Of a stretch of DNA of 10,184 nucleotides, positions 1-7,896 are shown in pieces. Origin of the DNA: Phycisphaerae bacterium (GTDB taxonomy: Bacteria; Planctomycetota; Phycisphaerae; UBA1845). A program made the position numbers and the translations under genes. Location of the stretch: assembly GCA_029260155.1 (NCBI GenBank), contig JAJDDU010000237.1, forward strand, positions 1 to 10,184. Reading direction: 5' to 3'. Positions within the stretch are counted from its first letter, which is position 1, and the number at the start of each line of letters is the position of its first letter. The notes below the pieces were generated by a model. It was not told where the DNA came from and ran no database searches. It was given only the letters and a program-made list of their open reading frames with translations.

Positions 1-1
1 C

Positions 2-889
2 CAGACGAAGCCGGCAGCTGCCGACGCGGAGACGGTTTGCGTTGTAGTTAAGGGATTGCGCGGCGGGCATTCCGGTTGCGATATCCACGAGAACCGGGGC
101 AGCGCGAACCGATTGCTCGCTCGCGTCCTGCGCCGCGCGGCGGTGGACGGTCTGCAACTGTGCAGCGTCACCGGTGGGAGCAAGCGGAATGCCATCGCCC
201 GCGAAGCGTCCGCGGTGGTCGCGGGGCCGCCCGGAACAGCCGCACTCCTGCGGTCCGTGGCGGAAGCGGTGTGCGCGGACGCGAAGCGTGAATCCGCGGA
301 ACCCGGTGCTGCCATCGAGGTTGAATCCGCGTCAGCCGCCCCGGTAGTGTCAGCATCAGGCACTGCGATGTTGATCGACGTGCTGAATGCCCTGCCGCAC
401 GGCGTGCTGGGTATGAATCCCAGCGTTCCCGATCTCGTGCAGACTTCAAACAACGTCGCGATCGTCACGACCGAGCACGACGCAGCCGGGAATCAACTGC
501 TTGTAAGCGTGGGCACGTTGTCGCGAAGCTCGTCGGGTGTGTGGGTGAAGGTTGCGTGCGAGCAAATCGCCGCGATCGGCCGATTGACCGGGGCGAAGAT
601 CGAAACCGCCAACGAATACCCCGGCTGGAACCCGGATTTCGACTCGTCGTTGCTCGCGGTCTGTCGCAGCGTGTACGAAAACGTCTTTGGCGAGCAACCG
701 GGCGTCGCGGCCATTCACGCAGGCCTGGAATGCGGTATCATTGGCAAACGGGTTTCGGGCATGGACATGGTCTCGCTCGGGCCGCGCATCGAAGGCGCTC
801 ACAGCCCGGAGGAGCGCATTTGGGTCGGGTCGGTACAAAAGTCGTGGAAATACTTGCTGGCCATTCTCGCGGAACTGGCTCGCGCGTAG
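2..889 (+). CDS. pepD: Aminoacyl-histidine dipeptidase (PepD, peptidase family M20C), 5' end missing
   Basis: This is the C-terminal 295 residues of a PepD-type cytosolic metallodipeptidase, an enzyme that splits Xaa-His and other dipeptides. The frame is open to the left edge, so the TTG at 56 is not a start. The fragment opens at the lid-domain motif KGLRGGHSG-DIH followed by RGSANRLL, which is typical of PepD. It contains HAGLECG (His codon at 716), and GAHSPEER near the end (His codon at 800), which matches the C-terminal metal-ligand histidine of M20 peptidases. Family members are about 485 residues, so roughly 190 residues with the first metal ligands lie outside the window. The prolyl oligopeptidase gene starts 19 bp downstream on the same strand, so the two are probably co-transcribed. 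Family assignment is by recognised motifs; substrate preference is inferred. Confidence 0.93.
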   Translation, partial: QTKPAAADAETVCVVVKGLRGGHSGCDIHENRGSANRLLARVLRRAAVDGLQLCSVTGGSKRNAIAREASAVVAGPPGTAALLRSVAEAVCADAKRESAEPGAAIEVESASAAPVVSASGTAMLIDVLNALPHGVLGMNPSVPDLVQTSNNVAIVTTEHDAAGNQLLVSVGTLSRSSSGVWVKVACEQIAAIGRLTGAKIETANEYPGWNPDFDSSLLAVCRSVYENVFGEQPGVAAIHAGLECGIIGKRVSGMDMVSLGPRIEGAHSPEERIWVGSVQKSWKYLLAILAELARA

Positions 890-895
890 TGGCAT

Positions 896-900
896 GGAGA
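896..900 (+). promoter_or_regulatory. Ribosome binding site for the prolyl oligopeptidase
   Basis: GGAGA lies 8 bases before ATG 909 and overlaps the alternative in-frame ATG at 894. It settles the start at 909, which is also where the signal peptide begins. It sits in the 19-bp gap after pepD, consistent with a shared transcript with independent initiation. Confidence 0.6.
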
Positions 901-908
901 AACGAATA

Positions 909-3068
909 ATGCGAATCTCACGGTTGATGGTCTTGTTTCTTGCGATGGCGACGATTGCGGTGGCGGGCCCGCCGGGTACGCGCAAAGTGCCGGTCACTGA
1001 CACTCTTCACGGAGTGAAGGTCGTCGATCCGTACCGCTGGCTCGAAGCAGGCGACGATTCAGCCGTGCGCGCGTGGAGCGACGCGCAAAATGCGCACGCA
1101 CGCGGCGAACTGGACCGGCTCCCATCGCTTGACGAGATTCGCGCTCGCGCGACGGAGATCTACGCGGCGCGCACAGTGAGCTACGGCAGCATCGCGTATC
1201 GCGACGGGCAACTGTTTGCCATCAAGCGGCAGCCGCCCAAGCAGCATCCGTTTCTCGTGGTCATGCCCTCGCCCGACAGGCCCGATGTGGCCCGCGTGCT
1301 GGTCGACCCCAACACGCTTGACGATCACGGCGCCACATCGATCGATTGGTATGTCCCCTCGCCCGACGGCAAGCTCGTCGCGGTCTCGCTTTCCAAGGGT
1401 GGCAGTGAATCGGGCGACGTCCACATCTACCGGACGGCCACCGGCAAGGGTATGTACGAGACGATCCCAGGGGTCAACGGTGGAACGGCGGGTGGCGACC
1501 TCGCGTGGAGCCCCGACGGCAGCGGCTTTTTCTACACGCGGTATCCGCGCGGATCCGAGCGGCCGCCGGCGGATATGGATTTCTTTCAGCAGCTTTACTA
1601 TCACAAACTGGGTACGCTCACGACGGCGGACCGCTACGAAATAGGGAAGGACTTGCCGCGCATCGCCGAGATTCAGGTCGACATGAATCACAAGACCGGC
1701 CGGTTGATGATGACCGTTCAAGATGGCGACGGTGGCGAGTTCGCCCACTTCCTAAGATCTCCCGACGGCGTCTGGAAGCAGTTCAGCCGATTCGGGGACA
1801 AGACGATTCAGGCAGCGTTTGGCCCGGCGGACGATCTTTTTCTGGTCTCACGGCGCGGCGCGCCGCACGGAATGATTTCGCGTATTCCGATCGACCGGCT
1901 GGACGCAAGCGCTGCGGAAACCGTCATTCCGGAGGGCAAGGACACCATCGTCGACAGTTTCTTCGGGCCGCCGAGCGTGGTGGTGACGGATTCGCGAATC
2001 TACGTCGAGTATCAGCTGGGCGGTCCCAGTCAAATCCGCGCGTTTGACCTCAAGGGCAAACCGGTCGCGGCGCCACAGCAGTTGGGCGTTGCCTCGGTGG
2101 GTGCGCTCACGCGGCTGGGCGGTGAGGACGTGCTGTTCTATCAATCGTCGTTCATCGATCCGCCGGCACGCTACCGGTTCAACCCATCCACCGGACGGAC
2201 AGCCAAGACCGCGCTGGCTACCGAGTCGCCCGTGGACTTCGGCAATGTCACCGTCGTCCGCGAATTCGCTGTTTCCAAGGATGGTACGCGGATCCCCGTG
2301 AACATCATGCTGCCCAAGACAGCCAAGCGCGATGGGTCCAATCCGTGTGTCGTTACCGGCTACGGTGGATACGGGGTCAACCTCACGCCGGGATTCCGCG
2401 CAAGCAGGCAACTGCTTCTGGAACAGGGTGTGATCTACGCCGTGGCAAATCTGCGCGGCGGCGGCGAATATGGGGCGGAGTGGCACGAACAGGGTAATCT
2501 CACCAACAAGCAAAACGTGTTTGACGATTTCGCCGCCGTTCTGCAACACATGATCGATCGTGGCTATACGTCATCGCAGAAGTTGGCCATCACCGGGGGG
2601 AGCAACGGCGGGCTGCTGATGGGCGCCTTGCTGACGCAGCACCCGGATCTGGTGAAAGCGGTAGTGTCACATGTTGGCATTTATGACATGCTCCGCGTGG
2701 AGCTCTCCTCGAACGGCGCTTTCAATATCCCCGAGTTCGGCACCGTGAAGAAGCCATCGCACTTCAAAGCGTTGCACGCCTACTCGCCATACCACCGCGT
2801 GAAGAACGGCGTGCCCTATCCGCCCACGCTTTTTCTCACAGGGGCCAACGACCCGCGTGTCGACCCCATGCAGTCGCGCAAAATGGCTGCCCGGCTTCAG
2901 GAAGCGTGCGCTACGTCCACGCCCATCTTGCTGCGAACGAGCTCCAACACCGGTCACGGCGGCGGGACGCCGTTGGCTGAGCGCATCAACAAAGCCGTCG
3001 ACACGCACGCGTTTATGTTCGATCAGCTCGGGGTCAAGTATCGCGCGACCGCCAAACGACCGGGCTGA
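909..3068 (+). CDS. Secreted prolyl oligopeptidase (serine peptidase family S9A)
   Basis: A 719-residue serine peptidase expected to cut short peptides after proline. Residues 1-19 form a signal peptide (Arg at 2 and 5, hydrophobic core, AVA before Gly20), so it should act in the periplasm or outside. The mature N-terminus has DPYRWLE and AWSDAQN, typical of the S9A N-terminal domain; the propeller domain follows to about residue 440. The catalytic alpha/beta hydrolase domain has GGSNGG with Ser565, GANDPRVD with Asp648 and NTGHGGG with His683, close to the 554/641/680 triad of porcine prolyl oligopeptidase. Length is normal for the family. I chose ATG 909 because GGAGA (896-900) lies 8-9 bases upstream and the signal peptide begins there. 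ATG 894 is in frame but has no ribosome site, and the open frame back to 687 runs through pepD. Exact cleavage specificity is inferred. Confidence 0.95.
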   Translation: MRISRLMVLFLAMATIAVAGPPGTRKVPVTDTLHGVKVVDPYRWLEAGDDSAVRAWSDAQNAHARGELDRLPSLDEIRARATEIYAARTVSYGSIAYRDGQLFAIKRQPPKQHPFLVVMPSPDRPDVARVLVDPNTLDDHGATSIDWYVPSPDGKLVAVSLSKGGSESGDVHIYRTATGKGMYETIPGVNGGTAGGDLAWSPDGSGFFYTRYPRGSERPPADMDFFQQLYYHKLGTLTTADRYEIGKDLPRIAEIQVDMNHKTGRLMMTVQDGDGGEFAHFLRSPDGVWKQFSRFGDKTIQAAFGPADDLFLVSRRGAPHGMISRIPIDRLDASAAETVIPEGKDTIVDSFFGPPSVVVTDSRIYVEYQLGGPSQIRAFDLKGKPVAAPQQLGVASVGALTRLGGEDVLFYQSSFIDPPARYRFNPSTGRTAKTALATESPVDFGNVTVVREFAVSKDGTRIPVNIMLPKTAKRDGSNPCVVTGYGGYGVNLTPGFRASRQLLLEQGVIYAVANLRGGGEYGAEWHEQGNLTNKQNVFDDFAAVLQHMIDRGYTSSQKLAITGGSNGGLLMGALLTQHPDLVKAVVSHVGIYDMLRVELSSNGAFNIPEFGTVKKPSHFKALHAYSPYHRVKNGVPYPPTLFLTGANDPRVDPMQSRKMAARLQEACATSTPILLRTSSNTGHGGGTPLAERINKAVDTHAFMFDQLGVKYRATAKRPG

Positions 3069-3080
3069 CCGTGCGACGCG

Positions 3081-4859
3081 CTACCGATCCTTCGGCGGTG
3101 TTGTAGCCATCCACGTTCGGACGCGGGCTTCCATAATGTCCAGTGGCACACTGCCCGCGCCCAGAACGGTGTCGTGAAATCCGCGAATGTCGAAGTGCTT
3201 TCCCATACGCTGCTCGGCCAGGCCGCGCAGCGCGCGGATTTTTAGTTCGCCGATCTTGTAGGCAGTCGCCTGCCCAGGCCAAGCGATGTAGCGGTCTACT
3301 TCATTGTTGATGTTGAGTTCACTGAGGGCGGTATTGTCGAGCATGAATTGCACTGCACGGTCCCGCGGCCAGTCGAATGCGTGTATGCCCGTATCCACGA
3401 CGAGTCGACACGCCCGCCACATTTCATAGAGCAGTCGCCCGAAGTCGTCGTAGGGATCCCCGTAAAGGCCCATCTCGACGCCCAAGTGTTCGGAGTACAA
3501 TGCCCACCCCTCGCCGAACGCGGTGACCCAGATGTTCTTCCGGAATTCGGGAACGTCGGTCAGCTCCTGTGCAATCGCCACTTGCAAGTGATGGCCTGGG
3601 ACGGCTTCATGCATGGCAAGGGCGATCATTTCGTACTTTGGTCTCTGTTCGAGTCTGTATGTATTGGCATAGAACCAGCCAGGCTGACCGTTGCGAATGT
3701 CGCCCTGTTGGTAATAGGCGGTTGTCTGCGTGGGGGCCATGAACTCGGGAATCTGCTTAACGCCGTATGGCAGACGCGGGAGCGTCGCGAAGAATGCCGG
3801 CAGGCAACCGTCGATGCGTTTGCAGACGGCGCGGTATCCGTCCAGCAATGACTCGGAGCTTGTGTGATAGAATCGCGCATCCGTTCTAAGGTAGTGAATG
3901 AACGCGGCAAACAACTCCTTGTCACCAAGGCGTGCGGCTTCGGGCTGTAATTCAACGAAATCAGTCTTGCGAATCACACGCATCATTTCTGATTTGATGC
4001 GAGCGACTTCGCGCAGGCCTTTCTCGTGAATCTGTTGCGCAGTGTGTTGCGTCGTCGTATGAACGCGCAATCGGAACGCATAGTATTCGATTCCATTGGG
4101 TAGATCATGCGCCGCAATCGTCGTTCGGCACTTGGGAGTATAGTCGCTCACCAAGAACTCTCGCAGGCGCGCGATGGATGTTCGTACAGCCGGGAGGGAG
4201 TTTTCTGCGAAACGACCGCGAAGTGTCTCGATTTGTTCTGCGGACAGTGACTGCGGCATGCGGTCGAGTGGCTGGGTCAGCGCATCAATGCCCCCGCCGA
4301 GCAGCGTATCCAACTGATCAGGCACGCCGAGGAGTGTGACGCGCGGCGGCGTGTAGCCGGTCTGGGCGCCGATGCGCAACGTCGCGATGACATTGTCGAT
4401 TCGGCCGGGAACCTGTTCGAGGCGGCGCAAGTAGTTTGTGTAGTCGTCAAACGTGTCGAACCGAACGCGCTCCCCCATCTGCGGAATGGTCTGTACCGGA
4501 CCGGAACGCGGGCCGATCGGGGTGAGGTACATTCTGAATCGATGGGCATCGAGCTCGTTGCTTAGCTGCCGGCGGAAGAGATCGTGGTTCAGTTTGTCGT
4601 CGTTCGATAGCTCTGCCCGGTCAATCGCGAGCAGGCGACCAAGGTGCGCGGCAGTCGTTTCGTTCCGGAGGGTGATGGCCGCTAGACTGTCGTCGGTGAT
4701 TCGGTCGGCGCCGGCGTAGTCGCCTCGGGCCATTGCCGTCTCGGGAAAGGTGCGCATTTCCCATGCGTATCGCTCCGCGAACAGTTCATGCAGTTTCTGG
4801 GATTCGCCGGCGCTTGCTGACGCGGCGGCCACGCAGATTAGCATCGTGCACGTTTTCAT
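3081..4859 (-). CDS. Secreted DUF885-family putative zinc peptidase
   Basis: A 592-residue DUF885 protein. The key motif is HEAVPGHHLQ at residues 417-426 (His417, Glu418, Gly422, His423), an HExxxGHxxQ variant of the gluzincin zinc site. It is followed by GEGWALYSEHLG at about 449-460, where Glu450 or Glu457 could be the third ligand. Residues 1-17 (MKTC... to ASA) look like a signal peptide, so the protein is probably periplasmic. Length is normal for the family. I chose ATG 4859 over ATG 4868 three codons upstream because GAGG lies 9 bases before 4859 but touches 4868, and the shorter start gives a cleaner signal peptide. The gene converges on the prolyl oligopeptidase gene with only 12 bp between stops. 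Family assignment is firm; peptidase activity is inferred from the motif, and the substrate is unknown. Confidence 0.92.
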   Translation of the reverse strand: MKTCTMLICVAAASASAGESQKLHELFAERYAWEMRTFPETAMARGDYAGADRITDDSLAAITLRNETTAAHLGRLLAIDRAELSNDDKLNHDLFRRQLSNELDAHRFRMYLTPIGPRSGPVQTIPQMGERVRFDTFDDYTNYLRRLEQVPGRIDNVIATLRIGAQTGYTPPRVTLLGVPDQLDTLLGGGIDALTQPLDRMPQSLSAEQIETLRGRFAENSLPAVRTSIARLREFLVSDYTPKCRTTIAAHDLPNGIEYYAFRLRVHTTTQHTAQQIHEKGLREVARIKSEMMRVIRKTDFVELQPEAARLGDKELFAAFIHYLRTDARFYHTSSESLLDGYRAVCKRIDGCLPAFFATLPRLPYGVKQIPEFMAPTQTTAYYQQGDIRNGQPGWFYANTYRLEQRPKYEMIALAMHEAVPGHHLQVAIAQELTDVPEFRKNIWVTAFGEGWALYSEHLGVEMGLYGDPYDDFGRLLYEMWRACRLVVDTGIHAFDWPRDRAVQFMLDNTALSELNINNEVDRYIAWPGQATAYKIGELKIRALRGLAEQRMGKHFDIRGFHDTVLGAGSVPLDIMEARVRTWMATTPPKDR

Positions 4860-5016
4860 GTGGTCCATCCTCGGTATTGGTGACGGCCTGGTCCGCCAGT
4901 TTGACGGTCATTCATGCTAATCGTCCCGAGGCGATCGGGGTAGCGCGGCGTGTCTTCGATGCCGGCGTTTTGATCTTGCTATCCAAATGCGCCCGCACCA
5001 CTACAATGGCGCGTGC
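4860..5016. promoter_or_regulatory. Divergent intergenic region between the DUF885 gene and the ABC operon
   Basis: About 157 bp separates two divergently transcribed genes, so promoters for both should lie here. On the plus strand, TACAAT at 5002-5007 resembles a -10 box just 9 bases before ATG 5017. The best upstream candidate, TTGCTA at 4976-4981, is 20 bases away, too far for a standard sigma-70 promoter. TTGACG at 4901-4906 looks like a -35 box but has no -10 at the right distance. A small inverted repeat, CCCGA/TCGGG with a 5-base loop, lies at 4925-4939 and could be an operator half-site or chance. That promoters lie here is inferred from gene layout; the individual boxes are weak. Confidence 0.4.
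4869..4872 (-). promoter_or_regulatory. Ribosome binding site for the DUF885 gene
   Basis: Read on the minus strand, GAGG directly abuts the ATG at 4868 and lies 9 bases before the ATG at 4859. The spacing therefore favours 4859 as the true start. Confidence 0.5.
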
Positions 5017-5781
5017 ATGGACATGATCGTCATTGACAAGCTTAGGAAGGTCTTCCCGACGCCGGACGGACGGGACAAGGTCGCTGTCGACGGCGTATCG
5101 TTCAGCGTTCCGCAGGGTCGGATTTACGGCTTGCTGGGTCCAAATGGTGCGGGCAAGACCACGACGCTGCGCATCCTGAGCGGGCTGATGAAGCCGACAT
5201 CGGGACGTGCCGTCCTGGATGGGCACGACGTCGGCGTGGATCGGGAAGCGGTCAAGCGTGTCATCGGATTCCTCACCGCGAACACGGGGCTTTATCAACG
5301 ACTCTCGGCGCGCGACATTCTGCGGTACTTCGGGAAGCTTCACGGCTTCAGCCATAAGCGCGCGGTCGCCCGTGCGGAGGAGTTGATCGGTTGGCTGGGC
5401 ATTGGTGACTTCGCCGACCTGCGTTGCGGCGTGCTCTCGACGGGCCAGAAACAGCGCGTCAACATCGGGCGTGCGCTGGTCGCGGACCCACCGATCCTCA
5501 TTCTTGACGAACCGACATTGGGGCTCGACGTGCTCAGCAATCGGGTCATTCTCGATTTCATCTGCCGGGAGCGAAACGAAGGCAAGACGATCATATTGAG
5601 CACCCATTACCTCGACGAGGCAGAGACCATGTGCGACGTGGTCGGCTTGCTGCACAACGGCAATATCGTGGCAGAGGGCACGGTTGATGAACTGCGTAAA
5701 CTGACGGGTGTCGAGCGATTGAGCGGCATCTTCCTGAAGCTCATCCATGCGGACGATCCTGCGGGGAAGATGCAAGGATGA
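5017..5781 (+). CDS. ABC transporter ATP-binding protein, NatA-like
   Basis: A 254-residue cytoplasmic ATPase that would power the membrane protein encoded next. It has Walker A GPNGAGKT (41-48, Lys47), signature LSTGQ (140-144), Walker B ILILDE (Asp164, Glu165), D-loop GLDV and switch His197 in STHYLDEAE. The Q-loop region reads GFLTANTGLYQRLS (84-97), so Ala88 sits where most ABC ATPases have glutamine. The TGLY pattern recalls NatA-type sodium-efflux ATPases and related ABC-2 exporters. No good ribosome site precedes any candidate start (4987, 5017, 5023). I chose 5017; 5023 would give the usual compact N-terminus MIVIDKLRKVF and is about as likely. The stop overlaps the permease start by 4 bp (ATGA), so the two are translationally coupled. 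ABC ATPase identity is certain; the transported substrate is unknown, and Na+ is only a family-based possibility. Confidence 0.94.
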   Translation: MDMIVIDKLRKVFPTPDGRDKVAVDGVSFSVPQGRIYGLLGPNGAGKTTTLRILSGLMKPTSGRAVLDGHDVGVDREAVKRVIGFLTANTGLYQRLSARDILRYFGKLHGFSHKRAVARAEELIGWLGIGDFADLRCGVLSTGQKQRVNIGRALVADPPILILDEPTLGLDVLSNRVILDFICRERNEGKTIILSTHYLDEAETMCDVVGLLHNGNIVAEGTVDELRKLTGVERLSGIFLKLIHADDPAGKMQG

Positions 5782-7889
5782 ACGTGCGTCGGGCCGGCAC
5801 TATCTACGTCAAGGAACTCGTCGACATTCTCCGCGATCATCGCACGCTCACTGCCATGATCGTAGCCCCCATCATCCTGTATCCACTCCTCATGCTCGGC
5901 GGCATTCAGGCGGCCAGCACGCAAAGCAAGGGCATCGAGGACGAGAAGATTACCGTCGGATTCGAGCACGAATGGCAGTGGGAACGCGTCATCAAGCCCA
6001 TGCTCGTCGAGGAGCGTCGCATCATCGAGCGCATGCGCTCCCGGGCTGTTGCCAAGGAGGTAGCCGACGAGATTCCCGAGCCGCTCGGCGAGCACGTCGT
6101 GCCCAAGTGGATAGGGAACATCGAGGACGGTGTTCTGCAACACCTCGTCCATTGCGGGGTCAGCCTGCCGGATTCCGCCGAGGACGAGGGAGCCAACGCC
6201 ATCTTCACCGCCGTCACCATCGTCGTGCAGAGCGACGAAGTCCGAAGCCAGATCGCCGGCAAGCGTCTCGCGCAGGCCCTCGAACGGGTGGGCCTCGATC
6301 GCCGCGACAAGAGCCTGCGCAGGCTGCGCGTCGACCCGCGCCTCATCGACCCGATTGGCATCGAGTACAAGCGGCTTGCCACGCCGGGGTCGGTCCTCGG
6401 GCTGATCTTGCCGTTCATCCTCGTGCTGATGACCGTCACCGGCGCCATCTACCCCGCCATCGATCTCACAGCCGGTGAACGCGAGCGTGGCACGCTGGAG
6501 TCGCTGATGGTCTGCCCCGTTCCGACGATCGATCTCATCGTCGGCAAGTTCATGGCGGTGACGACGATCGCCCTCATCGCGGCGGCGCTCAACATCGCGA
6601 GCGTGACGGCTACGGTGATGTTCGGCGGTTTGCAGGATGTACTTGCCAGAGATGCTTCGGGTGAGAGTCACGGGTTTCCATACTGGGCGTTGCCCGTCGT
6701 GCTGTTCACGCTGGTGCCGTTCGCCGTGCTGATGTCGGCCATCATGATTGCGGTGTGCGCCTTCGCCCGCACGTTCAAGGAAGCCCAGAACTACATCATG
6801 CCGGTCATCATGCTCGTGCTGGTCCCCGGCGGCATCGCGGCGCTTCCCGGCACGAAGCTCGAAGGCGTGATGATTGTCATGCCGGTGGCGAACATGGTGC
6901 TGCTCACGCGAGAGTTGCTCTCGGGCGTGAGCATTGCGGGCGCGACGTTCGCCACCGTACTTGTGTCCACCAGTTTCTACGCGGCTGTGGCGGTCGCGAT
7001 CGCTGCGCAGGTCTTTGGTAAGGAGTCCGTGCTGTTTGCCGACTCGGTGTCCTTTCGCACGCTCATCTCGCGACGGCTCATTCGGCCGAGGCGATTCCCG
7101 TCGTTGTCTGGCGCCGGTTTGTACGCGGCGGTGCTCTTTCCGTTCTGGTTCTACGTGCAAAGCGCGATGCAGTCGGCCGGCGAGGACAGCACGGTCAGCG
7201 TTCTTCGGTGGACGGCGATCTGGATGCCGGTGTTCTTCGTGTTCGTGCCGCTGGCGATCGCGTTGTACTGGAAGCTCGACGTCGGGGACACGTTCCGCCT
7301 CGGGCCGTTCAGGGCACGCGCGATTGTGGGGGCTGTCTTGCTCGGTCTGACAGCGTGGGTGCCGGCGCACGAGTTGGTCGTGTTGCAGGATTGGCTGGTC
7401 CCGACGCCGGCCGGGTTGGCAGATTCGAACAAGGCGCTCGCCGCTGCGCTCGCGAGCATGTCGCCGGTGCTTGCGTTCTGCGTGATCGCTCTTGTGCCTG
7501 CGCTGTGCGAGGAGTTCTTCTTTCGCGGGTTTCTGCTTAGCGGTTTGCGCACGTCGTTTGGCAAGTGGGCGGCTATCTTGTGCGGGGCGGCTGCGTTCGG
7601 GGCGTTTCACTACTTCATCTTCCGGTTCCCGGTGACGGCGTCGCTCGGTGTTCTGCTGGGTTGGGTGTGTTGGCAGTCGCGGTCCATTTGGCCGGCTGTG
7701 GTGGTTCATGCACTGCACAATGGGACGGCTGTCTTGCTTGCGGTGCGGCCTTCAATCGCTTCGTGGATGGGTTTGCCCGAATCGGAGACTGCGACGCACC
7801 TGCCGATGCACGTTGTCTTGCCTGCGATCGCCGTGTTGGGATTGGGCATCTTGCTGTTGCGATCGATCCCGGATAGTGCCACGGAGTGA
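5778..7889 (+). CDS. ABC-2 type permease fused to a CPBP intramembrane metalloprotease
   Basis: A 703-residue inner-membrane protein with two modules. The N-terminal part (about 1-430) is a NatB-like ABC-2 permease: a first membrane segment at about 25-46, a polar, probably extracytoplasmic domain at about 48-200, then membrane segments from about 203. ERERGTLESLMVCP at 234-247 is the typical ABC-2 cytoplasmic motif, and PVANMVLLTRELLSG at 369-383 resembles NatB proteins. After a basic linker (SRRLIRPRRF, 431-440) and further hydrophobic segments comes a CPBP (CAAX protease/bacteriocin-processing) domain at about 560-695. It has all three motifs: EEFFFR (Glu578, Glu579, Arg583), FGAFH (His611) and HALHN (His644, Asn648). 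The protease site therefore looks intact. It pairs with the ATPase gene it overlaps by 4 bp. I recall similar fusions being annotated in Planctomycetota, so the architecture may not be new. Its substrate is unknown; export coupled to proteolysis is inference. Confidence 0.93.
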   Translation: MNVRRAGTIYVKELVDILRDHRTLTAMIVAPIILYPLLMLGGIQAASTQSKGIEDEKITVGFEHEWQWERVIKPMLVEERRIIERMRSRAVAKEVADEIPEPLGEHVVPKWIGNIEDGVLQHLVHCGVSLPDSAEDEGANAIFTAVTIVVQSDEVRSQIAGKRLAQALERVGLDRRDKSLRRLRVDPRLIDPIGIEYKRLATPGSVLGLILPFILVLMTVTGAIYPAIDLTAGERERGTLESLMVCPVPTIDLIVGKFMAVTTIALIAAALNIASVTATVMFGGLQDVLARDASGESHGFPYWALPVVLFTLVPFAVLMSAIMIAVCAFARTFKEAQNYIMPVIMLVLVPGGIAALPGTKLEGVMIVMPVANMVLLTRELLSGVSIAGATFATVLVSTSFYAAVAVAIAAQVFGKESVLFADSVSFRTLISRRLIRPRRFPSLSGAGLYAAVLFPFWFYVQSAMQSAGEDSTVSVLRWTAIWMPVFFVFVPLAIALYWKLDVGDTFRLGPFRARAIVGAVLLGLTAWVPAHELVVLQDWLVPTPAGLADSNKALAAALASMSPVLAFCVIALVPALCEEFFFRGFLLSGLRTSFGKWAAILCGAAAFGAFHYFIFRFPVTASLGVLLGWVCWQSRSIWPAVVVHALHNGTAVLLAVRPSIASWMGLPESETATHLPMHVVLPAIAVLGLGILLLRSIPDSATE

Positions 7890-7896
7890 CACTTTG

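Noticed and set aside
687..908. N-terminal extension of the prolyl oligopeptidase frame back to 687
   Set aside because: It overlaps pepD in another frame, would bury the signal peptide, and lacks a ribosome site; ATG 909 has both a GGAGA site and the signal peptide.
446..1003. A 185-codon minus-strand open frame over the pepD/prolyl oligopeptidase junction
   Set aside because: It lies opposite two well-supported genes and has no recognisable domain.
3351..4859. Lipoprotein signal in the DUF885 protein (Cys9 in the hydrophobic N-terminus)
   Set aside because: The residues before the Cys are Met-Leu-Ile, which do not fit a lipobox needing Gly, Ala or Ser at -1; the ASA motif fits ordinary signal peptidase I cleavage better.
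4912..5775. A 287-codon minus-strand open frame opposite the ABC ATPase gene
   Set aside because: The plus strand encodes an unmistakable ATPase with all but one of the standard motifs; the antisense product shows no family features.
5607..7718. A 703-codon open frame on the minus strand opposite the permease gene
   Set aside because: It is the antisense shadow of a GC-rich, hydrophobic membrane gene: its product is an implausible low-complexity chain rich in His, Arg, Gln, Asp and Glu with no recognisable domain. The equal length to the permease is coincidence.
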